A stretch of DNA of 64,000 nucleotides from Nitratireductor sp. B36 (GCF_020833685.1 NZ_JACKZY010000003.1:858771-922770); one strand, 5' to 3'; positions 22,653-32,080 are shown, counted from the stretch's first letter. Numbers and translations: made by a program. Notes: generated from the sequence alone by a model not told the origin.

Positions 22653-23159
22653 ATGTCCCTGACCGCTCCCACCGGTGCCACACAAACCCTGAGTGCCGGC
22701 TTGCTTTTTTTCGGTTTGGCCGCAACCGTGGGCACGGCGCTCGGCTTCGAGCATATCGGTGGCTACCTTCCCTGCATGCTGTGTCTTGAGCAACGTACGC
22801 CCTACTATATTGGCGTGCCGCTGATGCTGCTTGCGGTTCTGGCTTCATGGCTGAAGGCGCCTCCGCTCATCACGCGCGGGCTGTTGCTGATCGGTGGTGC
22901 GTTGATGCTCTATGGAATGGCGCTTGGGGTTTATCATTCCGGGGTAGAGTGGAAATGGTGGGAAGGCCCGGCCGATTGCGGTGCCGGCGCGTCCAGCCAG
23001 AACCTTGGAGGCAATCTGCTCGACCAGTTGAATGCGGTGATTCCCCCATCCTGCAGCGAAGCCGCAGGCCGTTTTCTGGGGCTCTCATTTGCCGGCTGGA
23101 ACGTGCTTGCGAGCGCACTTTGGGCCTTCGTGGCACTGCGGGCGGCATTCAAGCGCTAG
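22653..23159 (+). CDS. dsbB: Disulfide bond formation protein B
   Basis: A 168-residue inner-membrane quinone reductase that reoxidises DsbA in the periplasm. Both redox pairs are present: C41/C44 in PCMLC within the first periplasmic loop region and C109/C134 in the second loop (DCG and PPSC). Four hydrophobic helices flank them. It lies directly after the yqaA-like gene and is probably co-transcribed. Confidence 0.9.
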   Translation: MSLTAPTGATQTLSAGLLFFGLAATVGTALGFEHIGGYLPCMLCLEQRTPYYIGVPLMLLAVLASWLKAPPLITRGLLLIGGALMLYGMALGVYHSGVEWKWWEGPADCGAGASSQNLGGNLLDQLNAVIPPSCSEAAGRFLGLSFAGWNVLASALWAFVALRAAFKR

Positions 23160-23201
23160 TGCTTCATTCTTCCTGGAAGGTTTTAGGTGGCTCGCTCTCT
23201 A

Positions 23202-23759
23202 TCAGGGCTCGAGCTCGACATCCCAGTAGAGATAATCCATCCAGCTTTCATGCAGATAGTTGGGCGGGAAAAGTCGGCCATTGTTGTGCAGGTCCTGCAC
23301 GGTGGGCCGGAAGGGCTTTTGCTGCGGCCACATCTTTGCACGGGAGGGCATGACGCCACCCTTTTTTAGATTGCAGGGCGAACAGGCCGCGACGACATTT
23401 TCCCAGGATGTGACGCCACCGAGGCGGCGGGGAATGACATGGTCGAAGGTCAGGTCTTCACGGGTGCCGCAATACTGGCACTGAAAACGGTCGCGCAGAA
23501 ACACGTTGAAACGCGTAAACGCAGGGTAACGCGACGGTTTTACATAGGTTTTGAGGCTGATCACGCTCGGCAGCCGCATCTTGAAAGATGGGGATGAAAC
23601 CTGCTGGTCGTATTCGGCAACAATGTTGACCCGGTCGAGGAAGACTGCCTTGATGGCATCCTGCCACGACCACAGTGACAGGGGATAGTAACTGAGCGGT
23701 CTGTAGTCCGCATTCAGCACCAGAGCAGGCATGCTGTCTGGCGAAGCCGCGATCGTCAC
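23202..23759 (-). CDS. HNH endonuclease family protein
   Basis: A 185-residue protein with a zinc-ribbon HNH core: C94xxC97 (CQYC), DHV (D106, H107), N121, and C126xxC129 followed by N130 (CSPCN). The N-terminal 85 residues (VLNADYRPLSYYPLSLWSW) are typical of the widely conserved alphaproteobacterial HNH protein, which is a housekeeping gene rather than part of a restriction system. GTG at 23759 is the likely start. Target unknown. Confidence 0.87.
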   Translation of the reverse strand: MTIAASPDSMPALVLNADYRPLSYYPLSLWSWQDAIKAVFLDRVNIVAEYDQQVSSPSFKMRLPSVISLKTYVKPSRYPAFTRFNVFLRDRFQCQYCGTREDLTFDHVIPRRLGGVTSWENVVAACSPCNLKKGGVMPSRAKMWPQQKPFRPTVQDLHNNGRLFPPNYLHESWMDYLYWDVELEP

Positions 23760-23888
23760 GTCCTTGAAGCTCCTTCAACTGGCCAAGTCGATCGATGCGG
23801 ATACTGTAAGCCTGCCGTGACAGGAATGTGAAGCGCATATTTTGCTTTATGACACGTCAAACATCTGGATTTTCGCAGTTTTTTTCCT

Positions 23889-24536
23889 CTAACGCGGCAA
23901 GGGCGCTGCTTCCTGCCCCTTCATCTGGCGATAATAGGCCCAAAACAGGCGGGCGGCGACGGCGCGAAGCGGCGCCCATGATTCGGCAAGCCTCGCCAGG
24001 CCTTTCGCATCGGGCCGATCCGGCAGAGACAAGGCATCGGCCACGGCAGCCTGCAAAGCCACGTCGCCAGCCGGAAACACATCAGGATGACCAGCGCAGA
24101 CAAGAAGATAGACCTGAGCTGTCCATGGGCCAATTCCATGGATCGCCGTGAGGCGGTCGACAGCTTCCTCGGCTTCAAGTGCGCAGAGTGTTTCAAGATC
24201 GAGACCATGCTCCAGAACAGCCCGCGCGAGAGCCACAATGGTACGCTGCTTGGCGCGGGAAAGACCGGCGACGATCAGGGGCGCTTCGCCTGCTGCGGCA
24301 ATCGAGGCTGGCGTGAGCGGGTCGATCAAACCGTGTAGTCGCGCCTCGATGGCGTCGGCGCTGGCACGCGAAACCTGTTGGGATATGACAATGGAAACAA
24401 GACTCGCAAAGCCGGGCTCCGTGCGCCGCAGAGGAATATCACCAGCACGGTCGCGCACGGGCTGAAGGCGGGGGTCGAGTGCGACAAGGCTCTCAACGGC
24501 TCGCAAGATATCCGCATCAGTCTCTATGCGTTTCAT
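23889..24536 (-). CDS. alkA: DNA-3-methyladenine glycosylase II
   Basis: A 215-residue helix-hairpin-helix glycosylase that removes alkylated bases. The HhH element is LTAIHGIGPWTAQVYLL (129-145) and the catalytic Asp is D158 in GDVAL. The conserved ISQQVS near 51-56 is typical of the family. The start at 24536 (MKRIETDADILRAVESL) is preferred; the open frame to 24605 is upstream leader. It diverges from the gluQ-type gene. Confidence 0.88.
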   Translation of the reverse strand: MKRIETDADILRAVESLVALDPRLQPVRDRAGDIPLRRTEPGFASLVSIVISQQVSRASADAIEARLHGLIDPLTPASIAAAGEAPLIVAGLSRAKQRTIVALARAVLEHGLDLETLCALEAEEAVDRLTAIHGIGPWTAQVYLLVCAGHPDVFPAGDVALQAAVADALSLPDRPDAKGLARLAESWAPLRAVAARLFWAYYRQMKGQEAAPLPR

Positions 24537-24624
24537 CGTATTGGTGTGGCCTGTCCTTGCCGCGCGCGAAAGAAAGCCGTAGCAATCGTCACATGCTGAC
24601 CGCAACCCGATTCAAGCATCACTC

Positions 24625-25515
24625 ATGACACGACCGGTCTTTCGGTTCGCACCGAGCCCAAATGGTCAACTCCATCTTGGTCATGCCTATTCGGCACTCC
24701 TGAACCGGGACATGGCTCGGGAGGCGGGCGGACGCTTTCTTCTGCGAATGGAAGATATCGACGTGACCCGCTGCACACCCGAATTGGAGCATGGCGTGTT
24801 GCGTGATCTGGCCTGGTTGGGACTTCACTGGGAGGTGCCGGTGCGCCGACAATCAGATCATTTTGACGATTATCGTGCCGCGCTTGATCGACTGATCGAT
24901 GCAGAGCTCGTCTATCCGGCGTTCATGACCCGGGGAGAGGTGCGGGCGCGCATCGCCGAGCACGAAGCTATTGGCGAGCGTTGGCCGCGCGATCCGGACG
25001 GAGCGCCGGTCTATCCTGGAGAGGACCGCCATATGAGCTTACGGGAGCGTCAGGCTCTGATTGACGAGGGCGCGCCTTTTGCATGGCGGCTCGATATGGC
25101 AGCGGCCATCGCGCATGTCGGAACCACGCTTTGTTGGGAGGAGACGGGTCAGGGACCCGAAGGGGAGACAGGCCTGATACATGCAAGGCCCGAGACATGG
25201 GGCGATGTGGTGGTTGCGCGAAAGGAAATCCCGGCAAGTTATCATCTATCGGTGGTGGTCGACGATGCGCTGCAGGGCATCACACATGTGGTGCGTGGGC
25301 GCGATCTGTTCCACGCAACTGGCGTGCATCGTGTGCTTCAGGAACTTTTGGGTCTGCCGGTGCCGCGCTACCACCACCATGACCTCATTCTTGACGATGA
25401 CGGTCGCAAGCTCTCGAAGAGCCGTGGCGACACCAGCCTTGCCGCATTGCGCGACAGCGGCGCGACGCCGGATGACATTGCGCGGATGATCGGGGTGCCT
25501 AGCTCAGCCGCCTAA
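24625..25515 (+). CDS. gluQ: Glutamyl-Q tRNA(Asp) synthetase
   Basis: A 296-residue truncated glutamyl-tRNA synthetase paralogue that charges queuosine in the tRNA-Asp anticodon with glutamate. It has the HIGH motif as HLGH (17-20) and KMSKS as KLSKS (262-266), and lacks the anticodon-binding domain, ending soon after. The zinc-ligand cysteines of the E. coli enzyme are replaced here (AFMTRGEV), as in many alphaproteobacteria. Its 3' end overlaps the convergent membrane-protein gene by 17 bases. Confidence 0.9.
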   Translation: MTRPVFRFAPSPNGQLHLGHAYSALLNRDMAREAGGRFLLRMEDIDVTRCTPELEHGVLRDLAWLGLHWEVPVRRQSDHFDDYRAALDRLIDAELVYPAFMTRGEVRARIAEHEAIGERWPRDPDGAPVYPGEDRHMSLRERQALIDEGAPFAWRLDMAAAIAHVGTTLCWEETGQGPEGETGLIHARPETWGDVVVARKEIPASYHLSVVVDDALQGITHVVRGRDLFHATGVHRVLQELLGLPVPRYHHHDLILDDDGRKLSKSRGDTSLAALRDSGATPDDIARMIGVPSSAA

Positions 25516-25789
25516 GAAGCGCCTTGGCCACGACCAGGATCAGAAGCACCGCGAAAGCACCACCCAGACCGGCGAGTGCACCTTCGGTGAGACTTGAGAA
25601 ACGAATCCCGTTCCGGTTGGCCAGATAGACGGTTCCGAAGAATGCGGTGGCTATAATCATGGCGGTGCCCATCGCACCGAACCCGTCATCTTTCAGAGCC
25701 GCGTTGAGACCGAGCGACAGAAGGTAGGCGATCATCGTGACAGCCACGAGGGCAAAGATCAGCCAGCTGGTGTCCAGTTTCATCAACAT
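25499..25789 (-). CDS. Membrane protein of unknown function, 96 aa
   Basis: A 96-residue protein with three hydrophobic segments (about 9-28, 40-57 and 75-92) and no charged domain. I choose ATG 25789 because GGGAG lies 7 bases upstream; ATG 25783 or the longer frame to 25819 are alternatives. It overlaps the gluQ end on the opposite strand and diverges from the EamA transporter gene. Confidence 0.7.
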   Translation of the reverse strand: MLMKLDTSWLIFALVAVTMIAYLLSLGLNAALKDDGFGAMGTAMIIATAFFGTVYLANRNGIRFSSLTEGALAGLGGAFAVLLILVVAKALLRRLS

Positions 25790-25919
25790 TTGCGTACTCC
25801 CGGCGGCGCCATGGATCACTTCTATTGATCCTAAGATGGAAATGTTTCGCTTTCCTTGCTGGCATGGGGGCTGTTAAAGCCGCGGTTGATTCGAGCTTTC
25901 GCATTCAGGGACACATCCG

Positions 25920-26825
25920 ATGAAAGATCTTACGAGGGCGATCCCGGCCTTGTTCGTCGTCCTCTGGGCGACAGGTTTCATCGGGGCGCGTTATGCGATG
26001 CCATGGGCGGAACCCTTCACATTTCTGTGGATCCGGTTTGCTCTGACCTTTGGCGTTCTTCTGTTGATCATTCCCCTTGTGAAGGCAAAGGCGATTGGCC
26101 CACGCAATGCATTTCACGCCTCAATAGCAGGCGTTCTGATGCATGGCGTTTATCTCGGAGGCGTCTTCTGGGCAGTGCGCAACGGTCTCCCGGCCGGTTT
26201 CGCCGGCCTCATCGTTGGGCTTCAGCCGATGCTGACTGCGGTCATTGCAGGTCTGTTTCTCGGCGAGAAGGTGACAGGAAAGCACTGGCTTGGCCTTGTG
26301 GTGGGGCTGGTCGGTGTGGTGACAGTCCTTTCCCCAAAATTCGGCTCGATCAGTGGCGGTGTGACGGTCGCGACCATTGGTGCGGCCGTTGTGGCGGTGA
26401 TCGCCATGAGCGTGGGCACCGTCTGGCAGAAGCGTTTCGTGGCGACTGCTGATCTGGTGACAGTCACGCTTTATCAATATGTCGGCGGTTGGGCTGTCAC
26501 GTTTCTGGTCTCGCTATTGTTCGAAACGCAGCACTTCGTGCTCAACGGTGAACTGGTCTTTGCCATGGCGTGGCTGGTTTTCGTGCTGTCGCTGGGCGCG
26601 ATCTTCCTTCTGATGATCCTCATTCGAGAAGGCGAGGTGGCGCGCGTCGCATCGCTCTTCTATCTCGTGCCCGCTGTCACGGCGCTGATGGCATGGTTCC
26701 TGTTTGACGAGACACTGACGCCTGTGCAGCTTGTAGGTATGGCGATCACGACCTTTGGCGTGGCGCTTGCGACGCGGCGTTCAGTGCGTCAGCCGGCCGC
26801 GGCGACCGCTCGCGCTTCGCGGTAG
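25920..26825 (+). CDS. EamA/DMT-family transporter
   Basis: A 301-residue polytopic protein with about ten membrane helices in two EamA repeats: the first begins ALFVVLWATGFIGARYAMPW and the second near VGTVWQKRFVATADLVTVTLYQ. These drug/metabolite transporters export amino acids, nucleosides or other small solutes; the substrate is not readable from sequence. The 3' end overlaps the convergent BrkB-family gene by 37 bases. Confidence 0.87.
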   Translation: MKDLTRAIPALFVVLWATGFIGARYAMPWAEPFTFLWIRFALTFGVLLLIIPLVKAKAIGPRNAFHASIAGVLMHGVYLGGVFWAVRNGLPAGFAGLIVGLQPMLTAVIAGLFLGEKVTGKHWLGLVVGLVGVVTVLSPKFGSISGGVTVATIGAAVVAVIAMSVGTVWQKRFVATADLVTVTLYQYVGGWAVTFLVSLLFETQHFVLNGELVFAMAWLVFVLSLGAIFLLMILIREGEVARVASLFYLVPAVTALMAWFLFDETLTPVQLVGMAITTFGVALATRRSVRQPAAATARASR

Positions 26826-27670
26826 CGTTTGATCGAGGCGTTCAATTCTCCGCCGAGAATGAACACGGCGGAAATGATGTAGAGAAACACCACGGCGATC
26901 ATGATGGATGCGAGACCGGCATAGGTGCTGGCGTAGCTGCCGAAGCGCCCGAGATAGGCTGCGAAAAGGCTTGATCCGACAAAGGATCCCAGGAGTGTGA
27001 ACGCAACACCGGGCAGCACGTCCCACAGGCTGCGCCGACCGGCTGGCAGCCAAAGATGTACTGATATCAGCGCAAGAATGAGCACGGTCAGCGCGATCAC
27101 ATAGCGCCAGAACGTGATGGTGCCGACATAAGGGGCAATCCACTCCAAATTGTTGGCGGCGATGCGCAGGGCGATCGGCGCGATGACGAGCAGGATGCTG
27201 ATGGCAAGAAAGCCGACCGTTGCAACGAGCACGAAAAACAGGCTTTGCGCGCGCAGGCGGAAGATCGAGCGTTTTTCGCTGACCCGGTAGGCGCGATTGA
27301 GAGAAAGGCGCAGCGCCTCCACCCCATTGGAGGCAAAAACACCAGCCAATACGACACCGAAGGTCAGCACATCGCTGCGGCGCACACCGAGCACATTGTG
27401 AACTTCTCTTGCAATCGGCTCGGCAACTTCCTTGGGCCAGGTATCGAAAATCAGATCGACCGCCTGTTGCGAAAAAGAGTCTGCGCCAAGGAAACTCGCC
27501 AGGGCAGTGGCAAATATCAGAAACGGGAACAGCGCCATCAGCGCCGAGATGGCAACGTGACTGGACATGGCCCAGCCGTCATCCGTGTTGAAGTGGCCAA
27601 GCGCATCACCGATGATACGTCTGGTGGCTTTCAATCCGCGCACGGCACTTCCCTTCGTGGCTGTCGACAT
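26789..27670 (-). CDS. YihY/BrkB family membrane protein
   Basis: A 293-residue protein with six membrane helices. Family signatures are DDGWAMSSHVAISALMALFPF near residue 30 and GAVFT-type LPGVAFTLLGSFVGSSLF near 218, with FVLGGELNA-like VFILGGELNASIKRY at the end. The family was once called RNase BN, which is now considered a misannotation; function is unsettled. It diverges from the SDR gene. Confidence 0.87.
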   Translation of the reverse strand: MSTATKGSAVRGLKATRRIIGDALGHFNTDDGWAMSSHVAISALMALFPFLIFATALASFLGADSFSQQAVDLIFDTWPKEVAEPIAREVHNVLGVRRSDVLTFGVVLAGVFASNGVEALRLSLNRAYRVSEKRSIFRLRAQSLFFVLVATVGFLAISILLVIAPIALRIAANNLEWIAPYVGTITFWRYVIALTVLILALISVHLWLPAGRRSLWDVLPGVAFTLLGSFVGSSLFAAYLGRFGSYASTYAGLASIMIAVVFLYIISAVFILGGELNASIKRYREARAVAAAG

Positions 27671-27742
27671 TGCTTTTGGTTGTTTCGCTCAGGCCAATAT
27701 GTGAAACCGGGACACTTATAGACAAGTGCTGACAGGAATTTC

Positions 27743-28576
27743 ATGGGTAGCAACCGGACGATCCTGATTACCGGAACCTCTTCCGGCATAGGCGCATGGT
27801 GTGCCGAGGCCCTGCGCAGAGATGGCTGGCGCGTTTTTGCGACGGCGCGTAGGCCGAAAGATCGTCAAGCCCTTGAAAAGATGGGGATAGACGCCTTCTA
27901 CCTCGATTACTCGGAGCCTGAATCGATCATAGCGCTCGTGGATGATGTGCTCGATCGCACCGGCGGTTCACTCGATGCGCTTTTCAACAACGGAGCCTAT
28001 GCCCAGGCTGGGGCCGTGGAAGATCTTCCTGTGGAAGCGCTGCGTCACCAGTTCGAGGTCAATGTTTTCGGCTGGCACGATCTTACGCAGCGCCTCGTTC
28101 CCGCGATGCGGCGGCAGGGGCATGGTCGCATTGTTCATTGCTCGTCGATCCTGGGGCTCATTCCTATAAAGTACCGTGGTGCTTACGCTGCCTCCAAGCA
28201 TGCACTCGAAGGATTGATGCTGTGCCAGCGCGCGGAGCTTGAAGGGTCGGGCATTCACGTTTCCCTGATTGAACCGGGGCCCATCGAGTCCAGAATTGCA
28301 AGCAACGGACTCCCGTGGTTCGAGCGTTATATCGATCACGAAAACTCCGCGCATCGGGAAGCCTATGAAGGTCAGCTTGCACGTTTGAGACAAGGCGGGG
28401 TGAAGTCGCGGTTCAAGCTCGGGCCCGACGCGGTCTATGCGCGACTTTCTCACGCGCTCCTTTCCCCGCGCCCAAGGCCGCACTATGTGGTAACCACGCC
28501 GGCGCGTATCGGTGTCGCATTGAAACGGCTGCTTCCGGCGCGCATGTTGTATCGCTTCCTGTCGAACCAGGGCTGA
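27743..28576 (+). CDS. Short-chain dehydrogenase/reductase
   Basis: A 277-residue classical SDR. The Rossmann cofactor loop is GTSSGIG (11-17), NNG is at 82-84, the catalytic Ser lies in CSS (133-135) and the pair is Y148/K152 (YAASK). Arg36/Arg37 after the second strand suggest preference for NADPH. The C-terminal region (RFKLGPDAVYARLSHALLSPRPRPHY) is typical of bacterial 17-beta-HSD-like SDRs, so the substrate could be lipid-like; it is not identifiable. Nineteen bases separate it from the HIG1-type gene. Confidence 0.88.
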   Translation: MGSNRTILITGTSSGIGAWCAEALRRDGWRVFATARRPKDRQALEKMGIDAFYLDYSEPESIIALVDDVLDRTGGSLDALFNNGAYAQAGAVEDLPVEALRHQFEVNVFGWHDLTQRLVPAMRRQGHGRIVHCSSILGLIPIKYRGAYAASKHALEGLMLCQRAELEGSGIHVSLIEPGPIESRIASNGLPWFERYIDHENSAHREAYEGQLARLRQGGVKSRFKLGPDAVYARLSHALLSPRPRPHYVVTTPARIGVALKRLLPARMLYRFLSNQG

Positions 28577-28594
28577 AACAAAAAGAAAGCCGCG

Positions 28595-28795
28595 ATGTCC
28601 ACAGTCTTCAATATTCTCTCCATCCTTGTGATGATGGCGGTCGTTATCGTCCTCATTCGCGGTCTCATGAACATGATGCGCGGCGGCTCGGCCAACACGT
28701 CGAACAAGCTTATGCAGGCTCGCGTTATCCTGCAGGCTGTTGCCATCGTCTTTGTCGTACTTGCGCTTTACTACGCGCGTTCCAAGGGTGGCTGA
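28595..28795 (+). CDS. Twin-TM HIG1-domain protein
   Basis: A 66-residue protein with two hydrophobic helices (about 5-27 and 42-60) joined by MMRGGSANTSNKLMQARV, where NKLMQARV is the HIG1 loop signature ((Q/I)xLMxxRV). Bacterial HIG1 proteins associate with respiratory complexes, as Rcf1/2 do in mitochondria. It is followed after 8 bases by the cobalamin adenosyltransferase gene, an order seen in many rhizobia. Confidence 0.82.
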   Translation: MSTVFNILSILVMMAVVIVLIRGLMNMMRGGSANTSNKLMQARVILQAVAIVFVVLALYYARSKGG

Positions 28796-28803
28796 GGCGC
28801 TCC

Positions 28804-29385
28804 GTGGTCAAGCTGAACAAGATTTACACGCGCACGGGCGATGACGGGACAACGGGTCTCGGCTCGCGTGAGCGCCGCCTGAAATCCGATCTCAGGGTTG
28901 CGTCCTATGGCACCGTCGATGAGGCAAATGCCTGTATCGGCATGGCACGTGTCCATCTGGCAGAATCGGAGCCGCGCATCGACGCGATGCTGGCGCGCAT
29001 CCAGAATGATCTCTTCGATCTGGGAGCTGATCTTTCGACGCCCGATACCGGCGAGGCGCTGGAATACGAGCCTTTGCGGATCGTGCAGAGCCAGGTGGAC
29101 CGGCTGGAAGCCGATATTGATGCCCTGAATGCCGAGCTGGCGCCGTTGCGCTCTTTCGTGCTGCCCGGTGGCAAGCCCGCTGCTGCTGCACTCCATCTCG
29201 CGCGCACTGTCTCGCGACGTGCCGAGAGGCTGATGGTGGAGTTGCGCACAGTCGAAGGTGAGATCGTCAGTGATGCGGCCATGCGCTACATCAACCGCCT
29301 CTCCGATTTCCTGTTCGTTGCTTCACGCGCCGTCAATGACAATGGTGCGCTAGACGTGCTATGGGTGCCCGGGCAAAACCGCTGA
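28804..29385 (+). CDS. Cob(I)alamin adenosyltransferase, PduO type
   Basis: A 193-residue enzyme transferring the adenosyl group of ATP to cobalamin, giving the B12 coenzyme. The ATP-binding start KIYTRTGDDGTTGLGSRER (5-23) and the helix with RRAERLM are diagnostic of the PduO/MMAB family, distinct from CobA. It begins at GTG 28804. Neighbouring electron-transfer and hydroxybutyryl-CoA genes suggest a supply role for methylmalonyl- or ethylmalonyl-CoA mutases; that is inference. Confidence 0.92.
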   Translation: MVKLNKIYTRTGDDGTTGLGSRERRLKSDLRVASYGTVDEANACIGMARVHLAESEPRIDAMLARIQNDLFDLGADLSTPDTGEALEYEPLRIVQSQVDRLEADIDALNAELAPLRSFVLPGGKPAAAALHLARTVSRRAERLMVELRTVEGEIVSDAAMRYINRLSDFLFVASRAVNDNGALDVLWVPGQNR

Positions 29386-29425
29386 GATATTCGGGCCGGG
29401 ATCGGGGCCCGCAAAGAGGGCTCCG

Positions 29426-30193
29426 ATGTTCATACCGTTGCACGATGCCAACAGCCTGCGGCACATCAAACGGCAATATGTCACGCTGGCAATCATAGCG
29501 GTCAACGTGATCGCCTATCTGGTGACGGCGGTGGGAGGCACGGATTTCGCCTTTGCCGCTGCGCTTGGGCTGGGCTATATCCCGTCCGTTTCCAATGATC
29601 TGGCGATCCTTCCGCCAGAGCTTGATCTGGTTCCGGAACCGCTCACCTACATCACCTATTCATTCCTGCATGGCGACTTGCTGCATCTGGGCGGCAATAT
29701 GCTGTTTTTGTGGGTGTTTGGCGACAATGTCGAGGATGCGCTGGGGCATTTCCGGTATCTGATTTTCTACCTCGCCTGTGCGGTTGCGGGAGCTTATATG
29801 CACGGCTTCATAGCGCCGGATTCCAATGCGCCGCTCATTGGCGCTTCCGGTTCCATTGCCGGTATTGTCGCTGCCTATCTGATCCTGCATCCTCGGGTGA
29901 AAGTCTGGGTGCTGGCTTTCGCGCGCATTCCCATTCGCGTTCCGGCCTTCATCCTTCTCGCGTTGTGGATCGGTTTCCAGTTCTTGATGTTGATGATTGA
30001 TACGGAAAACCAGATTTCCTGGGCGGCTCATGCGGGAGGCATTCTCGCCGGGGCGGCCCTCGTGGTCATCCTGCGGCGCAGGGATGTGCCCCTGTTTGAC
30101 AAGCGTTTGGAGAAACCGCGGGCGGTGGAGCTTGAAAAGCCGGATGTTGCGCGCCCTCTGGAAACCGAGCAGCCGCGCTGGGGGCGGCAATAG
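29426..30193 (+). CDS. Rhomboid-family intramembrane serine protease
   Basis: A 255-residue protein with six membrane helices. The catalytic Ser is S141 in GASGS and the general base H202 in AHAGG; HxxxN is present as HLGGN (N91). The cytoplasmic C-terminal tail from about 216 is charged and proline-containing. Rhomboids cleave membrane proteins within the bilayer; the substrate is unknown. It is separated from etfB by 189 bases containing a promoter-like palindrome. Confidence 0.9.
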   Translation: MFIPLHDANSLRHIKRQYVTLAIIAVNVIAYLVTAVGGTDFAFAAALGLGYIPSVSNDLAILPPELDLVPEPLTYITYSFLHGDLLHLGGNMLFLWVFGDNVEDALGHFRYLIFYLACAVAGAYMHGFIAPDSNAPLIGASGSIAGIVAAYLILHPRVKVWVLAFARIPIRVPAFILLALWIGFQFLMLMIDTENQISWAAHAGGILAGAALVVILRRRDVPLFDKRLEKPRAVELEKPDVARPLETEQPRWGRQ

Positions 30194-30207
30194 GACATTT
30201 CTGCATA

Positions 30208-30236
30208 TTGACGTGAACGTCAGGCCTCTCTACGGT
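30208..30236 (+). promoter_or_regulatory. Putative LiuR-like (MerR) operator-promoter for etfBA
   Basis: The perfect inverted repeat TGACGT-GA-ACGTCA lies at 30209-30222, overlapping a TTGACG -35-like box (30208-30213), with a weak TACGGT -10-like box 17 bases on. MerR-family regulators bind between -35 and -10, and LiuR sites before branched-chain acid and ETF genes have an ACGT-N2-ACGT core. About 150 bases separate it from the etfB start. The regulator is not in the window, and assignment is from memory of the motif. Confidence 0.45.
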
Positions 30237-30382
30237 CCCGCCAACTCCGGCGGCATGCCGCATGAAGGGGGGAGGAGGAGTGTTCTGAATTTCCCTGCAC
30301 ATGTCGGCATTCAGCCATCCGGCGCGTCCATCTGCTGGTATCCAGCATCAGAACCGAAGTCCACCATGGAAGGTGATTGCGC

Positions 30383-31132
30383 ATGAAAGTCCTTGTTCCG
30401 GTCAAGCGGGTCATTGACGCCAATGTGAAGCCCCGCGTGAAGGCGGATGGCTCCGGTGTCGAGCTGACGAATGTCAAAATGGCGATGAACCCGTTTTGTG
30501 AAATCGCGGTTGAAGAAGCGATCCGCATGAAGGAAGCCGGCAAGGTTGAGGAAATTGTCGCCGTTTCGATTGGCCCGGAGAAAGCTCAGGAAACGCTGCG
30601 CACCGCGCTCGCCATGGGCGCTGACCGCGCGATCCTCGTCAAGACCGACGAGGCGGTCGAGCCGCTTGACGTGGCGAAGATCCTCAAGGGCGTTGTCGAG
30701 GAGGAGAAGCCGGAAATCGTGATCCTCGGCAAACAGGCCATCGATGACGATTCCAACCAGACCGGCCAGATGTTGGCCGCGCTGCTTGGCTGGAGCCAGG
30801 GAACATTTGCTTCGGATGTGGAGCTTTCAGACGGCAAGGCCAAGGTGACGCGTGAGGTGGATGGCGGTCTCCAGGTGGTCGAGCTCAAACTGCCGGCCAT
30901 CGTGACAACGGACCTGCGCCTGAACGAGCCGCGCTATGCTTCTCTGCCGAACATCATGAAAGCCAAAAAGAAGCCGCTCGACACCAAGGAGCCCGGCGAT
31001 TTCGGCGTCGAGGTGAAGGCGCGCCTGAAGGTGCTCAAGACCGAGGAACCGGCCGGCCGCAAGGCGGGCATCAAGGTGGGCTCGGTGGCCGAGCTTGTCG
31101 ACAAGCTGAAAAACGAAGCCGGCGTGCTTTAA
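30383..31132 (+). CDS. etfB: Electron transfer flavoprotein, beta subunit
   Basis: The 249-residue AMP-binding subunit that, with EtfA, accepts electrons from acyl-CoA dehydrogenases and passes them to ETF-quinone oxidoreductase. [20 protein letters not shown] is the standard N-terminus, and the signature segment [23 protein letters not shown] lies near residues 170-192. ATG 30383 is preferred to the TTG two codons upstream. etfA follows after 18 bases. Confidence 0.96.
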   Translation: MKVLVPVKRVIDANVKPRVKADGSGVELTNVKMAMNPFCEIAVEEAIRMKEAGKVEEIVAVSIGPEKAQETLRTALAMGADRAILVKTDEAVEPLDVAKILKGVVEEEKPEIVILGKQAIDDDSNQTGQMLAALLGWSQGTFASDVELSDGKAKVTREVDGGLQVVELKLPAIVTTDLRLNEPRYASLPNIMKAKKKPLDTKEPGDFGVEVKARLKVLKTEEPAGRKAGIKVGSVAELVDKLKNEAGVL

Positions 31133-31150
31133 CGGAGAGGGAGAGACAAA

Positions 31151-32080
31151 ATGGCTATTCTTCTGATTGCCGAACACGATAACGAAACCCTTTCCGATCA
31201 GACCGCCAAGGCGCTCGCCGCAGCGAGCCAGATCGGCTCTGATGTGGATGTGCTTGTAGCTGGCAAAGACGCGAAGGCCGCCGCCGACGCAGCGGCGAAG
31301 CTTTCGGGTGTGCGCAAGGTTCTGCTCGCAGAAAGCGATGCGCTTGCGGAGCGACTTGCCGAGCCGCTCGCCGACCTCGTGATTTCTCTGGCTGACGGAT
31401 ACGACACGCTTGTCGCGCCGGCGACGACAACGGGCAAGAATGTCATGCCGCGTGTCGCGGCCCTGCTCGATGTCATGCAGGTGTCCGACGTAATCGAAGT
31501 GGTGGATGCCAAGACGTTCAAGCGCCCCATTTATGCCGGCAACGCGATCCAGACCGTCGAGGCAACCGACGCCAAGCGGGTGCTTACGGTGCGCACATCG
31601 TCCTTCCAGGCGGCAGGCGAAGGGGGCTCTGCCGCGGTGGACAGCGTTGACGCGCCGGCTGATGCCGGCCTTTCGGCATTCGTGGAAAACCGCATCGCAG
31701 AAAGCGACCGGCCTGAACTGACTTCTGCCAAGATCATCATTTCGGGCGGTCGTGCGCTGGGCTCGGAAGAGAAGTTCAACGAAGTCATCCTGCCTGTTGC
31801 GGACAAGCTGGGAGCTGCTGTTGGCGCTTCGCGCGCAGCTGTCGATGCGGGCTATGCCCCGAACGACTGGCAGGTGGGGCAGACGGGTAAGGTGGTTGCG
31901 CCCGATCTCTACATCGCCTGCGGCATTTCCGGTGCGATCCAGCATCTGGCCGGTATGAAGGATTCCAAGGTGATCGTAGCGATCAACAAGGATGAAGAAG
32001 CCCCGATCTTCCAGGTCGCCGATTATGGCCTGGTTGCAGACCTTTTCGATGTGCTGCCGGAGCTCGAGAAGGCGCTCTGA
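31151..32080 (+). CDS. etfA: Electron transfer flavoprotein, alpha subunit
   Basis: The 309-residue FAD-binding subunit. The C-terminal FAD domain (about 185-309) shows [33 protein letters not shown] and [14 protein letters not shown], all conserved in ETF-alpha. GGAGAGGGAGAGAC precedes the start. It forms an operon with etfB and ends 36 bases before a strong terminator. Confidence 0.96.
   Translation: MAILLIAEHDNETLSDQTAKALAAASQIGSDVDVLVAGKDAKAAADAAAKLSGVRKVLLAESDALAERLAEPLADLVISLADGYDTLVAPATTTGKNVMPRVAALLDVMQVSDVIEVVDAKTFKRPIYAGNAIQTVEATDAKRVLTVRTSSFQAAGEGGSAAVDSVDAPADAGLSAFVENRIAESDRPELTSAKIIISGGRALGSEEKFNEVILPVADKLGAAVGASRAAVDAGYAPNDWQVGQTGKVVAPDLYIACGISGAIQHLAGMKDSKVIVAINKDEEAPIFQVADYGLVADLFDVLPELEKAL

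Noticed and set aside
23202..23759. HNH nuclease as part of a restriction or homing system
   Set aside because: It is a standalone conserved alphaproteobacterial gene without a methylase or intron context.
30827..31945. 372-aa ORF antisense to etfBA
   Set aside because: Shadow frame across two well-supported genes; Arg/His-rich composition and no motif.
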